Shown here: piece after piece, positions 23,343 to 34,100 of the stretch
Position numbering within the stretch: position 1 is the first letter of the stretch
Layout: every line of letters starts with the position of its first letter
Translations under genes and position numbers: made by a program
The notes under the pieces: model-generated
Seen by the model: only the letters and a program-made list of their open reading frames with translations
Databases searched by the model: none
Told to the model about the DNA's origin: nothing
NCBI GenBank assembly: GCA_005884455.1
Contig: VBCH01000004.1
Coordinates: 1 to 34,811 of the forward strand
Direction of reading: 5' to 3'
Length of the DNA: 34,811 nucleotides
Source: Betaproteobacteria bacterium
Lineage (GTDB): Bacteria > Pseudomonadota > Gammaproteobacteria > Burkholderiales > SG8-39

Positions 23343-24818
23343 TCAGCGGACTGCGTTGATCAACGCGCGCGCGCTGTCGATGACCTCGCTCGCGGTGATT
23401 CCGCGGGGACCCGACCCGGCCGCGACGAGCGCGTCGGCCGCCGCGCCGTGCACATAGGTTGCGGCTAGGAGCGCCTGCAGCGGCTCGATGCCCTGAGCGC
23501 ACAGCGCGGCGGCGATTCCCGCGAGCGCATCGCCCATTCCGGCGGAAGCCATTCCCGGGTTGCCCGACGGATTGATCCAGAATTTCCCGCCCGGTTCGGC
23601 GATCACGCTGCCGTTGCCTTTCAAGACCGCGATGCATCGGTAGCGCCTCGCGATCGTCCTTGCCGCAGCGACGCGGTCCGCCTGCACTTTCCCGGTCGTT
23701 ACGCCCAGCAGCCGCGCCGCCTCGGCAGGATGAGGCGTCAGGAGGCTGGCGGCCTTGCGTTTCACGAGTGACGTCGCGAGCGCACGGCTCGCTGCGATCA
23801 GGTTGAGCGCGTCGGCATCAAGAATGATGGTAACCGGCGCGGCGAGCGCGGCGCGGAGCAGTTTCCTTGCCGAGTCGGCCTTGCCCATGCCCGGCCCGGC
23901 GACCAGGACGTCGACCAATTCCTTCTCGAGGAGCGCAGCGGGCTTGCGCAGCATCAGCTCCGGTTGCGCGTCGTCGATGTAAGGGGGGCGCGGAGTGAGC
24001 AGCCCGAGATAGACGCGCCCGGCTCCGCACTTGAGAGCGGCGCGGCCGGCGATCACCGCGGCCCCGACCATTCCCGCCGCGCCGCCCAGGACGGCGACGC
24101 TGCCTGCCTGCCCCTTGTGGAAGTTTCTGGGCCGCGGCGTGATAACAAGGCCCAGAATGTCCGCATCGAGGAGCATCCCCTCGGGTTCGAGCAGCCCGAC
24201 CGGGTCGAGCCCGAGCGTGTCCAGTTTCAGTTCGCCGCAATGATCCGGGCCATCGAGGGTCAGCAGCCCGGGCTTGTGAGCGATGAAGGTGATGGTATGG
24301 CGTGCGCGAACCGCACGGCCGAGGACGGCGCCTGTATCGGCGTCGACGCCGCTGGGAACGTCGAGAGCGAGGATCGGGGCGCCGAGCGCATTGAGCCTTT
24401 GGACCAGAGCGCCGTGAGCTCCGGCAAGCGGGCGCTTCAGTCCTGTGCCGAACAAGCCGTCGACGGCGAGATCGAAGCGCGATTCTCCGGGAATTTCGCC
24501 AAGAAGCGTCCCTCCCGCGGCTTCCCATTTTCCCAGCGCAAGCAGCGCGTCCTTCGGTAGCTTGTGCCGCTCGCCTGCGAAGACCACGCTCACGCGGAAG
24601 AACCAGCGCTTGAGATGTGCCGCGACCTCGAAGGCGTCGCCGCCGTTGTTGCCCGGGCCGGCGACGACGAGGATCGCCTTGGCCGTATCGCCGCAGAGAG
24701 CGCGGGCGAATTCGGCCGCCGCAGCGCCGGCTCGCTCCATGAGAGTGCCGGAGGCGGGCGCCGCCAGCTCTTCCAGCCTGCGCATCGCGGGCGTCGTATA
24801 GATCGGGAGCGCGGGCAT
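23343..24818 (-). CDS. nnr: Bifunctional NAD(P)HX epimerase / ADP-dependent dehydratase
   Basis: A 491-aa fusion that repairs hydrated NAD(P)H. The N-terminal YjeF epimerase domain (about 1-215) has GPGNNGGD (54-61) and LDVPSGVDADTG (152-163). The C-terminal ribokinase-like dehydratase (about 230-491) has LTPHPAEAARLL and NPSGNPGMASAGMGD with catalytic Asp430. This is the full two-domain E. coli YjeF arrangement. No Shine-Dalgarno sequence precedes the ATG. It lies 24 bp after the broken dctM and has its own -10 box. Confidence 0.93.
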   Translation of the reverse strand: MPALPIYTTPAMRRLEELAAPASGTLMERAGAAAAEFARALCGDTAKAILVVAGPGNNGGDAFEVAAHLKRWFFRVSVVFAGERHKLPKDALLALGKWEAAGGTLLGEIPGESRFDLAVDGLFGTGLKRPLAGAHGALVQRLNALGAPILALDVPSGVDADTGAVLGRAVRARHTITFIAHKPGLLTLDGPDHCGELKLDTLGLDPVGLLEPEGMLLDADILGLVITPRPRNFHKGQAGSVAVLGGAAGMVGAAVIAGRAALKCGAGRVYLGLLTPRPPYIDDAQPELMLRKPAALLEKELVDVLVAGPGMGKADSARKLLRAALAAPVTIILDADALNLIAASRALATSLVKRKAASLLTPHPAEAARLLGVTTGKVQADRVAAARTIARRYRCIAVLKGNGSVIAEPGGKFWINPSGNPGMASAGMGDALAGIAAALCAQGIEPLQALLAATYVHGAAADALVAAGSGPRGITASEVIDSARALINAVR

Positions 24819-24827
24819 GGCGCGCCC

Positions 24828-24833
24828 ATGATA
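24828..24833 (-). promoter_or_regulatory. -10 box 9 nt before the nnr start
   Basis: On the minus strand TATCAT is followed by 9 nt and the nnr ATG. A start 6-8 nt downstream would leave a leader of at most about 3 nt. It would let nnr be expressed apart from the upstream TRAP genes. Confidence 0.4.
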
Positions 24834-24842
24834 GCGCAGCGC

Positions 24843-26037
24843 CTACTTGCCCATGACGATGTCGGGGAGCCAGGTGACGGTGATCGGAAACGCCGTGATG
24901 ATGGCGATGCACACCACCAGGCACGAGCAGCACGATGAAGATGCCGAACCAGATCAGGTCGAAACCGGCTTTCTCGATCATCGGCAGCACCACCGCGGAG
25001 GTGAGCACGATCATCGAGATGCCGTCGAGCGCCGTTCCCAGGATGATGTAGAGGATGCAGAGCACGGTGATCAGCGCATAGGGGCTCAAGCTCAGCGAAG
25101 CCACCCACTCGGCCAGCGCGCGCGGGATGCCCGTGAAGGCCATGGTCATGGAGAGAAACGATGCTCCGGCGAGGATAAACATGATCATGCAGGACACGCG
25201 CGTCGCTCCCATCAGGCTGTCGATGAAGCTCTTCCAGGTGAGCGACCCACCCCACCAGGCGATGGCGAGCGAGCCCAGCACCCCGTAGGCGGCGCATTCG
25301 GTCGCCGTGGCCCATCCCGCCACCAGCACCCAGACGATGAACAGGATCAGCAGGGAGCAGGGAATCAGGTTGCCCGAGGCCCTGATCTTCTGCATAAAGT
25401 TCATATCAGGGCCGGATGGCGGCGTCTTCTCCGGATTCATCAAGGCCCAGAAAACGATGTAGCCGGAGAATAGAACCATCAGTATGAACCCCGGGATGAA
25501 TCCGGCGAGGAAAATTCGGATGATCGAAGCGTCGGCCGCAACTGCGTAGACGACCATCGTGATGGAGGGCGGAATCAAGATGCCCAGCGTTCCCGCAGTC
25601 GCAAGCGAGCCCAATGCGGTTTTTTCGTCGTAGCCGCGCTTCAGCAGCTCCGGCAGCGCCACCTTGGAGATGGTGGCGCAGGTCGCTGCCGACGAACCCG
25701 AAACCGATCCGAAAATCCCGCAGCCGAGGATGGTCGTGTGCATCAGCCGGCCGGGCACCTTGTTGAGCCAGGGAGAGAGGCCCTCGAACATCTCCTCGGA
25801 CAGCTTGGTGCGGAAAAGAATCTCTCCCATCCAGATGAACATCGGCAGGGCGGCGAGCGTCCAGGAGGCGCTCGAGCCCCAGAAAGCGGTGAAGAGATTC
25901 TTGCCGGGCGGTGTGCCGGTGAAGAAGGCCATGCCGATCCAGCCGACGATGGCGAGCGTCATGGCGATCCATACCCCGCCGGCGAGCAGCAGCAGCATGA
26001 CGAACAGCAGCAGCGCCGCGATCTCGATCAGCTCCAT
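24843..26037 (-). pseudogene. dctM: TRAP transporter large permease DctM, frameshift/deletion near the 3' end
   Basis: The first 372 codons encode a normal DctM: about ten membrane helices, TILGCGIFGSVSGSSAATCATI, LGILIPPSITMVVYAV and DLIWFGIFIVLLV. Directly after this the frame breaks at about 24919-24924. The next frame resumes with the usual family ending (LVVCIAIITAFP...WLPDIVMGK, stop at 24843). The conserved block that normally lies between, including the ITPPVG motif and part of the last helix pair, is missing: roughly 35-45 residues, with a net loss of 3n+2 bases. Continuing in the old frame gives a long meaningless tail that runs through nnr. It is either a real inactivating deletion or an assembly error. 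ATG 26037 follows the dctQ stop by 1 nt. Confidence 0.8.
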
Positions 26038-26038
26038 C

Positions 26039-26572
26039 TCAAAGGTCTTCGCTGAAATCGCCGCGCGCATGGCGCGCTTCGGCGGCGGTCACATACGTCG
26101 GCCTGTGTCCACGGAGCACCAGCACCAGCTCATCCACGACGGCGATAAAGAAAAGCAGCGCGCCGACGACAAAGCTCGTCTGCGGGATCCACAAGGGGAT
26201 GGCGATCAGGCCGTTCGCCATATCGTGGAATTGCCAGCTCTCGTAGGCGAAGCGGCAGGCCCAGAAGGCGAGATAGCCGATGGCGCACGCGGCGACGGCA
26301 AGCGAGGCGATCTCGAACGCGTGCCGCGCGCGCACGCCGAGGTTTTCCAGGAGCAGGGTGACGCGCACGAAATCGCCCCAGCGGAAGGTGTGCGCCATGG
26401 CGAGGAACGCCGATGCTGCGCAGAACCAGGCCACGAGGTCGTCGCTGCCGCCGGTGCGCAGTCCCAGCTCGCGCATGACGGTGCCGCCTATCATCACGGC
26501 GAAGATCGCAAAAACAAAAAACGCCGCGAGGTAACCCGCGGCGTCGTAGAGGAAGTTGAGGAACGGGCGCAT
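26039..26572 (-). CDS. dctQ: TRAP transporter small permease DctQ
   Basis: A 177-aa membrane protein with four helices (about residues 10-32, 48-64, 83-107, 128-150) and the W-rich DctQ features VAWFCAASAFLAMAHTFRWGDFVRV and IPLWIPQTSFVVG. It partners DctM in sodium- or proton-driven uptake of a carboxylate delivered by DctP. Its start overlaps the dctP stop by one base (TAATG) and it ends 1 nt before dctM. Confidence 0.9.
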   Translation of the reverse strand: MRPFLNFLYDAAGYLAAFFVFAIFAVMIGGTVMRELGLRTGGSDDLVAWFCAASAFLAMAHTFRWGDFVRVTLLLENLGVRARHAFEIASLAVAACAIGYLAFWACRFAYESWQFHDMANGLIAIPLWIPQTSFVVGALLFFIAVVDELVLVLRGHRPTYVTAAEARHARGDFSEDL

Positions 26573-27546
26573 TACATCTTGCGATAGGCGTCCATCACGG
26601 CCTGCCCGTCGGAGCCGGCCTTCTTCAGCCAGTCCTGCAGCATCGCGTCACCCACTTTCTTCAGATCCGCGGTGAGCTGGGCGCTGGGCTTGTGGATGAC
26701 CATGCCGTTCTTGCGCAGCTGCTCGTAGTACCAATGGGTCTTCTCGTCGGACACCTTCCAGCCGCGCGCCTCGGCCGCGGCCGCCGCCCGTAGCAATGCG
26801 TCCTGGCTCGGCTTGTCGAGCGCGTCGAAGGCCTTTTGGTTGGCGATCACCGCGTTCTTGGGCAGCCAGGCCTGGGTGTCGTAGAAATTCTTGATGTACT
26901 CGAAAGTCTTGGTATCGAAGCCGGTGGAGCCGGAGGTCATCATCGAATCGATCACGCCCGTGGCCATGGCCTGGGAAAGCTCGGCGGCCTGCACCGTCAC
27001 CGGCTGTGCATTGACCAGCTCGGCGATCCTCGCCGTGGCGGGGCTGTAGGCGCGCCACTTGAGGCCCTTCATGTCGGCGGTGCTGTTGATCGGCTTCTTC
27101 GAAAAGATGCCTTGCGGGGGCCAGGGGACCGTGTAGAGCAGCTTGATGCCCTGTGCGGCGAGAAGCTTTTCCAGCGCCGGCCTGGAGGCCTTGTACAGCT
27201 TCATCGAGTCGGCGTAGCTGGTGGCAAGGAAGGGCACGCCGTCCACGCCGAACAGCGGGTTCTCGTTCTCGAAATTGACCAGGAGGATTTCTCCGGCCTG
27301 GGCCTGGGCGCCTTGCACGGCGCGCTTGATCTCGGGCGCCTTGAAGAGCGAGGCGTTGGAGTGCACCGTGATCTTGAGCCTGCCGCCGCTCGCCTTGTCC
27401 ACGTCGTCGGCGAACTGCACCAGGTTCTCGGTGTGGAAATTTCCGGGCGAGTATGCGGCGGGCAGATCCCACCGGGTCTGCGCGACCGCAACGCTGTTTG
27501 CCAGGGCGAGAGCCAACGCCGCCACTGCGAGTCTTTGGGTTGCCAT
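26572..27546 (-). CDS. dctP: TRAP transporter substrate-binding protein DctP
   Basis: A 324-aa periplasmic solute receptor. The start ATG 27546 is preceded by AGGAGGTG, the strongest ribosome binding site of the cluster. A signal peptide of about 22 residues (cleavage after AVA) leads into WDLPAAYSPGNFHTENLVQFADDVDK. Later come MKGLKWRAYSPATARIAELV, with the carboxylate-binding arginine region, and QAMATGVIDSMMTSGSTG. The ligand cannot be read with certainty; DctP receptors mostly bind organic acids. An earlier in-frame ATG at 27570 would disrupt the signal peptide. Confidence 0.92.
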   Translation of the reverse strand: MATQRLAVAALALALANSVAVAQTRWDLPAAYSPGNFHTENLVQFADDVDKASGGRLKITVHSNASLFKAPEIKRAVQGAQAQAGEILLVNFENENPLFGVDGVPFLATSYADSMKLYKASRPALEKLLAAQGIKLLYTVPWPPQGIFSKKPINSTADMKGLKWRAYSPATARIAELVNAQPVTVQAAELSQAMATGVIDSMMTSGSTGFDTKTFEYIKNFYDTQAWLPKNAVIANQKAFDALDKPSQDALLRAAAAAEARGWKVSDEKTHWYYEQLRKNGMVIHKPSAQLTADLKKVGDAMLQDWLKKAGSDGQAVMDAYRKM

Positions 27547-27598
27547 GGACACCTCCTCTGGATGGGACAATCGAGTGTGTCAGAGGGGAAAGGGTGCG

Positions 27599-28708
27599 TC
27601 AATCGCGGAGAAGCTCGAGCACGGCGTCGCCGATCGCGAGCGATGCGGTGAGGCCCGGAGACTCGATGCCGAAGAGATTGACGAGGCCCGCGACGCCGTG
27701 ATCGGCAGGGCCCTGGATAAGGAAATCGCACGCCGGTTCGCCTCGCGGCCGCATTTTCGGCCGGATCCCGGAATACGCGGGCTGCAAGGCACCGTCTTTC
27801 AGCCCCGGCCAATAGTTGCGTATGGCGCCGTAGAAGACCTCCGCGCGCTTGGGGTCGACGTCATAGTCGATTCGCTCGACCCATTCGACGTCGGGACCGA
27901 AACGCGCTTGACCGGCCAGGTCGAGCGTCAGGTGCACGCCGAGACCGGCGGCCTCTGGCGCCGGGTAGACCAGTCGGGAAAACGGCGAGCGCCCCGAAAG
28001 GCTGAAGTAATTGCCCTTGCAGTAGTGGGTCGGCGGGATACGCTCCGCGGGAAATCCCTCGATGCTTCGCGCAACGTCCTGGGCGAACAGGCCGGCGCTG
28101 TTCACGACGGCGCGCGCCAGCAGGCGCACGCGCTCTCGGCCGCCCGCCTCCAGCTCGATTGCTCCGTTGCAGATGCGTCCGCCGAGGAGCGGGGTTCGAA
28201 ACGCGATCGCGGCGCCGTGGGCCTCGGCCTCGCCGCGCAATCCGAGCATGAACGCGTGGCTGTCTACGATGCCCGTCGACGGAGACTCCAGCGCCGCGAC
28301 GCAGGCGAGCTGCGGCTCGAGCGCGCGAGCTTCGCGGCCTGCGAGCATGCGCAGATCGGCGACGCCACTGGCCTCGGCCTGTGCATGGAGCCTTTCAAGG
28401 CCCGGAACCTGGTTCGGGTCGGTGGCGACGATCAGCTTGCCGCAGCGCCGGTGCGCAATGCCACGCTCGGCGAGGAAACGATAGAGCGCGCGCCGGCCCG
28501 TCACGCACAGCTTCGCCTTGAGCGACCCCGGGGGATAGTAGATTCCCGCGTGAATGACCTCACTGTTGCGCGAGCTGGTGCCCGTTCCGATCGTGCTCTC
28601 CCTCTCCAGCACGATGACTTCGCGTCCGCCGAGCGCCAACGCTCTGGCGATGGCAAGACCCGCGACGCCGGCGCCGATTACCACCGCGTCAACTTGTTCA
28701 GCAGGCAT
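27599..28708 (-). CDS. FAD-dependent oxidoreductase, L-2-hydroxyglutarate oxidase-like
   Basis: A 369-aa DAO-family flavoprotein. The dinucleotide motif [14 protein letters not shown] is at residues 12-25, and the adjoining [20 protein letters not shown] is characteristic of the L-2-hydroxyglutarate dehydrogenase/oxidase (LhgO) group. The C-terminus has GIRPKMRP and a final FAD-contacting [14 protein letters not shown]. It oxidises an alpha-hydroxy acid or amino acid; L-2-hydroxyglutarate is the best guess by similarity. It lies upstream of and co-directional with dctPQM (52-bp gap), which suggests the transporter may import its substrate. Confidence 0.82.
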   Translation of the reverse strand: MPAEQVDAVVIGAGVAGLAIARALALGGREVIVLERESTIGTGTSSRNSEVIHAGIYYPPGSLKAKLCVTGRRALYRFLAERGIAHRRCGKLIVATDPNQVPGLERLHAQAEASGVADLRMLAGREARALEPQLACVAALESPSTGIVDSHAFMLGLRGEAEAHGAAIAFRTPLLGGRICNGAIELEAGGRERVRLLARAVVNSAGLFAQDVARSIEGFPAERIPPTHYCKGNYFSLSGRSPFSRLVYPAPEAAGLGVHLTLDLAGQARFGPDVEWVERIDYDVDPKRAEVFYGAIRNYWPGLKDGALQPAYSGIRPKMRPRGEPACDFLIQGPADHGVAGLVNLFGIESPGLTASLAIGDAVLELLRD

Positions 28709-28765
28709 TGGCGAACGGGCGTGTGCGATACTTCAGGTTCAGCCGGGCGGGACAAGCCAGGTTCT

Positions 28766-28771
28766 CATTAT
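28766..28771 (+). promoter_or_regulatory. Weak -10 box 7 nt before the OGT-like gene
   Basis: CATTAT (4 of 6 matches) followed by CCATCGG and the ATG at 28779, in the 70-bp divergent gap shared with the FAD oxidoreductase. There is no Shine-Dalgarno sequence. The spacing is the same as at 14768 and 19842, so it may be a leaderless start; the hexamer itself is weak. Confidence 0.3.
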
Positions 28772-28778
28772 CCATCGG

Positions 28779-31190
28779 ATGCAGCTGATGGGAAAAGCCG
28801 AAAGACAGCGCACTCAGCTTGCCGCGGGCTGGAAGGCGATCGAGCGCAACGAACCCCGGCCGGCGGAGGAATTCGCCAGAGCCGCGCTGCGGCGGAACCC
28901 GCGCGACAGCGAGTCGTTGAGCCTCCTTGGCGCGAGCCTGTTTCTACAGCGCCGATTTCAGGAGGCCGTAGGGCCTCTGAGCGAAGTGTTTCGCGAAGTC
29001 CACACGGAAGGGCTCGGCTACAACCTCGGCTATTGCTACCTCGCTTTGGGGGATCCCGCGCGAGCCGCAGTGGTTTTGGAGAGAGAGGTAAAGGCTTTTC
29101 CAAACTTTGTCGACGCGTATAACCTCCTCGCTCTTTCACTGATGCAGCAATCCCGGCACCAGGAAGCCTTGACCGTTCTCGCCGCGGCGGTCGAACGCGA
29201 CCCACGCTCCGCGGGAACGCACCTCAATTTGGGAAATGCACTGACAAATCTCCGCCGGTACGAGGAGGCGATTCCACGCTTCAAAAAAGCGATGGAGCTC
29301 CAGCCCGGTCTTTCGCAGGCACACAATAACCTCGGACATGCTTTGAAGGAGCTGGGGCGTTTCGATGAGGCAATGGCGAGCTACGAGCACGCGCTGCGAA
29401 TCGCGCCAAACGATTTCGAGGTGCACAACAACCTGGGGTTCGCCCTTCAGAAGCAAGGCCGGCTTGACGAGGCGGCGGCGTGTTTTCAAAGCGCGGTCTC
29501 GCTCAACCCCGACTATGCCGAGGCGCATGCGGGTCTCGGCATGATTTTTCGAACACAACAGCGTCTCGACGAAGCGATCGCGTGCCTCCAGAAGGCGCTC
29601 TCGATCAAGCCCGATTACATCGAGGCGCTTGTCCATCTGGGCGCGGCCTGCCAGGAGTACGGTCGCCTGGAGGAGGCCGTCGCGCACTTTCAGAAGGCGA
29701 CTCTTCTCAGGCCTGACTTGGCCGAAGCTCACCACAATCTCGGTATTTCCCTTCAAGGGCTTTCGCGTCATGAAGAGGCTATCGCCTCCTTGCAGAGAGC
29801 GCTGGCGATCCACCCCGGCCACAAGTACACCCTGGGAGCCCTGGTGTGGAGTGAACTGGGGATCTGTTGCTGGGAAGGCTTGGACTCGCGTATCGAAGAC
29901 CTGAGAAACGGAGTCCGGGAAAGGCAATCCGTGACCGAACCGTTTGCGCTGGTCGCGGTTTCGCCGGACCCCACGGACCAGAAGCTGTGCGCGGAGCTTT
30001 TTTTTGAAGACAGGGTACGGGGCAACCGATCGCGGCTGTGGAAGGAAGAGCGATACGAGCATTCCAGGATCCGGGTAGCTTACTTGTCCGGAGATTTTCG
30101 GGAACACGCCGTCGCGTACTGCATTGCGGAGCTCCTCGAGCGCCACGACCGCTCGAAGTTCGAGGTCATAGGCGCTTCCTTCGGAGTCGATGACGGGGGC
30201 GAGATGCGAGCGAGGCTCGCGCAGGGGTTCGACCAGTTCCTCGATGTCCGCGCCAGGGGAGATCTCGACGCAGCGAGGCTGCTACGTGATCTGGAAGTGG
30301 ACATCGCGGTGGACCTGATGGGTTACACGCGACATTCCCGGCCAGGCATCCTTGCGCACCGGCCAGCCCCGATTCAGGCCGCTTATCTCGGCTATCCAGG
30401 GACCCTGGGAGCCGACCTGATCGACTATGTCATCGCGGACAAGTTCGTTCTCCCCGAAGAGCACCAAGCGTTTTACTCGGAGAGCATCGTCTACCTTCCC
30501 GGGTCGTACCAGGCAAACGATTCGAGGAGAAGGATCGCCGAGCGCACGCCGACCCGGATCGAGGCCGGGTTGCCCGAGCAAGGCTTCGTCTTTTGCTGCT
30601 TCAACAACAGCTACAAGATCCTGCCGACGATGTTCGATGTCTGGATGCGGCTTCTCACGGGGGTGCCGGGGAGCGTTTTGTGGATATTGGAGGATAACGC
30701 CGCGGCAGCGGAGAACCTGCGAAGAGAAGCGCGGATCCGAGGCGTCCATCCGGGCAGGCTGGTATTCGCGCCGCGGGTGAGCGCGGCCGAATACCGCGCG
30801 CGCTGCAGCCTGGCGGATCTTTACCTGGACACCCTGCCCTACAACGGGCACGGCACCGCGAGCGACATGCTGTGGGCGGGACTCCCCGTCTTGACTTGCG
30901 CGGGATCGACCTTCGCAGGCCGGGTGGCAGGCAGCCTGCTGCACGCGGTGGGACTGACGGAACTGGTAACCGCCAGCCTGGACGAGTATCAGGCCTTAGC
31001 CCTGAAGCTGGCGCGCGGGGACCGGCTCCTCGGAGAACTGCGCGCGAGGCTTCAGCGCAATCGAGCCTCGGCACCCCTCTTCGACACGGACCGGTTCCGT
31101 CGCCACATCGAGTCGGCCTATAGGACCATGTGGGAAATCTGGCAACGCGGCGACAAGCCCCGGGCGTTCGCGGTCGAGCCGGTCGAATGA
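28779..31190 (+). CDS. TPR-containing O-GlcNAc-transferase-like glycosyltransferase
   Basis: An 803-aa soluble protein. About nine TPR repeats fill residues 10-350, for example [20 protein letters not shown]. The OGT/SPINDLY catalytic region covers about 430-790: [14 protein letters not shown] (His443, position of the human catalytic-site His498), [51 protein letters not shown] (Lys613, like human OGT Lys842) and [22 protein letters not shown]. It should transfer a sugar from a nucleotide sugar to protein Ser/Thr or Asn; donor and targets are unknown. No signal peptide. ATG 28779 is used because the frame upstream overlaps the divergent gene. The stop overlaps the next gene (ATGA). Confidence 0.9.
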   Translation: MQLMGKAERQRTQLAAGWKAIERNEPRPAEEFARAALRRNPRDSESLSLLGASLFLQRRFQEAVGPLSEVFREVHTEGLGYNLGYCYLALGDPARAAVVLEREVKAFPNFVDAYNLLALSLMQQSRHQEALTVLAAAVERDPRSAGTHLNLGNALTNLRRYEEAIPRFKKAMELQPGLSQAHNNLGHALKELGRFDEAMASYEHALRIAPNDFEVHNNLGFALQKQGRLDEAAACFQSAVSLNPDYAEAHAGLGMIFRTQQRLDEAIACLQKALSIKPDYIEALVHLGAACQEYGRLEEAVAHFQKATLLRPDLAEAHHNLGISLQGLSRHEEAIASLQRALAIHPGHKYTLGALVWSELGICCWEGLDSRIEDLRNGVRERQSVTEPFALVAVSPDPTDQKLCAELFFEDRVRGNRSRLWKEERYEHSRIRVAYLSGDFREHAVAYCIAELLERHDRSKFEVIGASFGVDDGGEMRARLAQGFDQFLDVRARGDLDAARLLRDLEVDIAVDLMGYTRHSRPGILAHRPAPIQAAYLGYPGTLGADLIDYVIADKFVLPEEHQAFYSESIVYLPGSYQANDSRRRIAERTPTRIEAGLPEQGFVFCCFNNSYKILPTMFDVWMRLLTGVPGSVLWILEDNAAAAENLRREARIRGVHPGRLVFAPRVSAAEYRARCSLADLYLDTLPYNGHGTASDMLWAGLPVLTCAGSTFAGRVAGSLLHAVGLTELVTASLDEYQALALKLARGDRLLGELRARLQRNRASAPLFDTDRFRRHIESAYRTMWEIWQRGDKPRAFAVEPVE

Positions 31191-34100
31191 ATCCGGCAGT
31201 GGCGGCCGGCGAGGCCAGGTGGCAGTTCTGGATCGACCGCGGCGGTACGTTTACCGATGTCGTCGCCCTTCGCCCGGACGGCAGCATCGTCGCCCTCAAG
31301 CTGCTCTCCGAGAATCCCGGCCGCTACCGCGACGCCGCGATCGCCGGAATACGCGAGCTGCTCGCAGTCCCCTCCGGCGCGGCCATCCCCGGCGAAAAGA
31401 TCGAGGTCGTGAAGATGGGCACGACCGTCGCGACCAACGCGCTTCTGGAGCGCAAGGGCGAGCGCACCGTGCTCTTCATTACGCGCGGCTTTCGCGACGC
31501 GCTGCGCATCGCCTATCAGAACCGGCCGCGCATCTTCGACCGGCACATCGTCCTGCCGGAACTTCTGTATACGAAAGTCGTCGAGGTCGAGGAGCGCATC
31601 GGCGCCCGCGGCGATGTATTGGTTCCGCTCGAGCTCGAACGGACCCGGCGCGATCTCGAATCGGCGTATCGCGAGGGCTATCGCTCGGCCGCGATCGTGC
31701 TGATGCACGGTTACCGGCATCGGGAGCACGAGGAGAAAATCGCTGAGCTCGCCCGGGCGATCGGCTACCCGCAGGTTTCCGTGTCGCACGAGGTGAGCCC
31801 GCTGATGAAGCTCGTGTCGCGGGGTGACACCACGGTGGTGGACGCCTACCTGTCTCCCATCCTGCGAAGGTACGTCGACGGGGTCGCAAAGGAGCTGCGC
31901 GGCGTGCGCCTCATGTTCATGCAGTCGAACGGGGGCTTGACCGACGCGCGCCGCTTTGCCGGGAAGGACAGCATCCTGTCGGGTCCCGCCGGCGGAGTGG
32001 TCGGCGCGGTGCGCGCCTCCCTCGCCGCGGGGTTCGACAAGATCATCGGCTTCGACATGGGCGGCACCTCGACCGACGTTTCGCACTTCGCCGGCGCCCA
32101 GTTGAGCGATCTGGAGCGCGCGTTCGAGACCCAGGTCGCGGGCGTGCGCATGCGCGCGCCGATGATGAGCATACATACCGTGGCGGCGGGCGGCGGCTCG
32201 ATCCTGCATTTCGACGGCTCGCGCTACCGCGTCGGCCCGGACTCGGCGGGCGCCGATCCGGGCCCGGCGAGCTACCGCGGCGGCGGCCCGCTCACGGTCA
32301 CCGACTGCAACCTCATGCTCGGAAAAATCCAGCCGAAATTCTTTCCCGCGGTGTTCGGGCCCGGGGGCGATGAGCCGCTCGACGACACAGTCACGCGCGA
32401 AAAATTCGCAGCTCTTTCCGACGAGATCCGACGCGCGACCGGCGACACCCGTACCCCCGAGCAGGTGGCGGAGGGCTTCGTGGAGATCGCGGTCGGCAAC
32501 ATGGCCGAGGCCATCAAGAAGATCTCGGTGCAGCGCGGCCACGATGTGACCGAGTACACGCTGTGCTGCTTCGGCGGTGCGGCTGGGCAGCACGCCTGCC
32601 TGGTCGCTGACGCGCTCGGCATGACGCGCGTGTTCATCCATCCGCTCGCGGGCGTCCTTTCCGCCTATGGCATGGGGCTCGCCGATACGACGGCGATGCG
32701 CGAGGAGGCCGTCGAGGTCAAGCTCGAGCCGGAGAAGCTCGCGGTCCTCGAAGAGGCGCTTGCGAACCTGACCCGGTCGGCGCAAGAGGAGCTGGTGACC
32801 CAGGGCGTGCCGCGGGAACGGCTGAGTGTCGTGCGCCGCGTGCATCTGCGTTACGACGGCACCGATTCGGCGCTGATCGTGAACTTCGGCAGCGTCGCCG
32901 AAATGACGCAGTCGTTCGAAGCGGCCTACAGGAGGCGCTACAGCTTCCTGATGGCGGGCCGCGCGCTGATCGCCGAGTCCGTGTCGGTGGAAGCCTTCGG
33001 CGCGGCGGTGGTGCCGCCCGAGCCGGCGGGCGACCATGCGCGCGGTGCGGCCCCGGCCGCTCCGGCGCATTGGGTGACTCTGCACACCGGCGGCCGCGCG
33101 CATCGCGCCCCCGTGTTCGTGCGCGAGCGGCTGGGGGCCGGAGACGGGATTCCAGGCCCGGCGGTCATCGCCGAGAAAAACGCCACGACCGTGGTCGAAC
33201 CGGGCTGGCGCGCCGAAGTGATGCGATCCGATCGCCTCGTGCTCGAGCGCGTGGAAGCGCGGCCGCAGAGCCGCGCGATCGGCACCCGCGTCGACCCCGT
33301 CATGCTCGAGGTCTTCAACAATCTCTACATGTCGATCGCCGAGCAGATGGGCCTGCGGCTCGCGAACACCGCCTACTCGGTCAACATCAAGGAACGGCTC
33401 GATTTTTCCTGTGCGGTGTTTGACCAGAACGGACAGCTCATCGCGAATGCGCCGCACATGCCGGTGCACCTGGGGTCGATGGGCGAGAGCGTGCGCGCCG
33501 TCATCGGAGCGAACCGCGGCCGGATGAAAGCGGGCAACGTCTACGTGTTGAACGCGCCGTACAACGGCGGCACCCACCTGCCGGACGTGACGGTCATCAC
33601 TCCCGTTTTCGACGGTGCCGGGAAAGCGATCCTGTTCTACGTCGGCTCGCGCGGCCATCATGCCGACATCGGCGGCATCACTCCCGGATCGATGCCGCCG
33701 CGCAGCAAGGTGGTGGAAGAGGAGGGCGTGCTGATCGACAACTTCCTGCTGGTGGAAGAGGGCGCCCTGCGCGAGGCCGAAACCGCAGCGCTGCTGTCCG
33801 GGGGGCCCTATCCCGCGCGCAACGTGCAGCAGAACATGGCCGACCTGCGCGCCATGATCGCCGCCAACGAAAAAGGCTCGCAAGAGCTGCGGCGCATGGT
33901 GGCGCACTTCGGGCTCGATGTCGTCTACGCCTACATGAGTCACGTGCAGGACAACGCGGAGGAAGCGGTGCGGCGGGTGATCGGCGTGTTGAAGGACGGC
34001 GATTTCAGCTACGCGATGGACAACGGCGGCGTGATCCGGGTGAAAATCACCATTCGGCGCGACACGCGCGGCGCGACGATCGACTTTACCGGCACCTCGC

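Noticed and set aside
23818..24921. In-frame continuation of dctM giving a 750-residue chimeric product
   Set aside because: After the break the frame runs through nnr in a different register and encodes Arg/Ala/Gly-rich nonsense. The nnr frame is clearly the real one.
26521..26544. 8-bp perfect palindrome arms (ACGCCGCG/CGCGGCGT) in dctQ
   Set aside because: Within the first codons of dctQ and explained by Ala/Gly codons; no T-run and no similar copy noticed elsewhere.
27574..27602. TTGACG with 17-bp spacer to CACACT as a dctP promoter
   Set aside because: The -10 hexamer matches at only 3 of 6 positions and the -35 overlaps the upstream stop codon; too weak to call.
27221..29122. 633-codon plus-strand frame opposite dctP and the FAD oxidoreductase
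   Set aside because: Both minus-strand genes have signal peptide or FAD motifs and proper ribosome binding or family starts; the plus frame has none.
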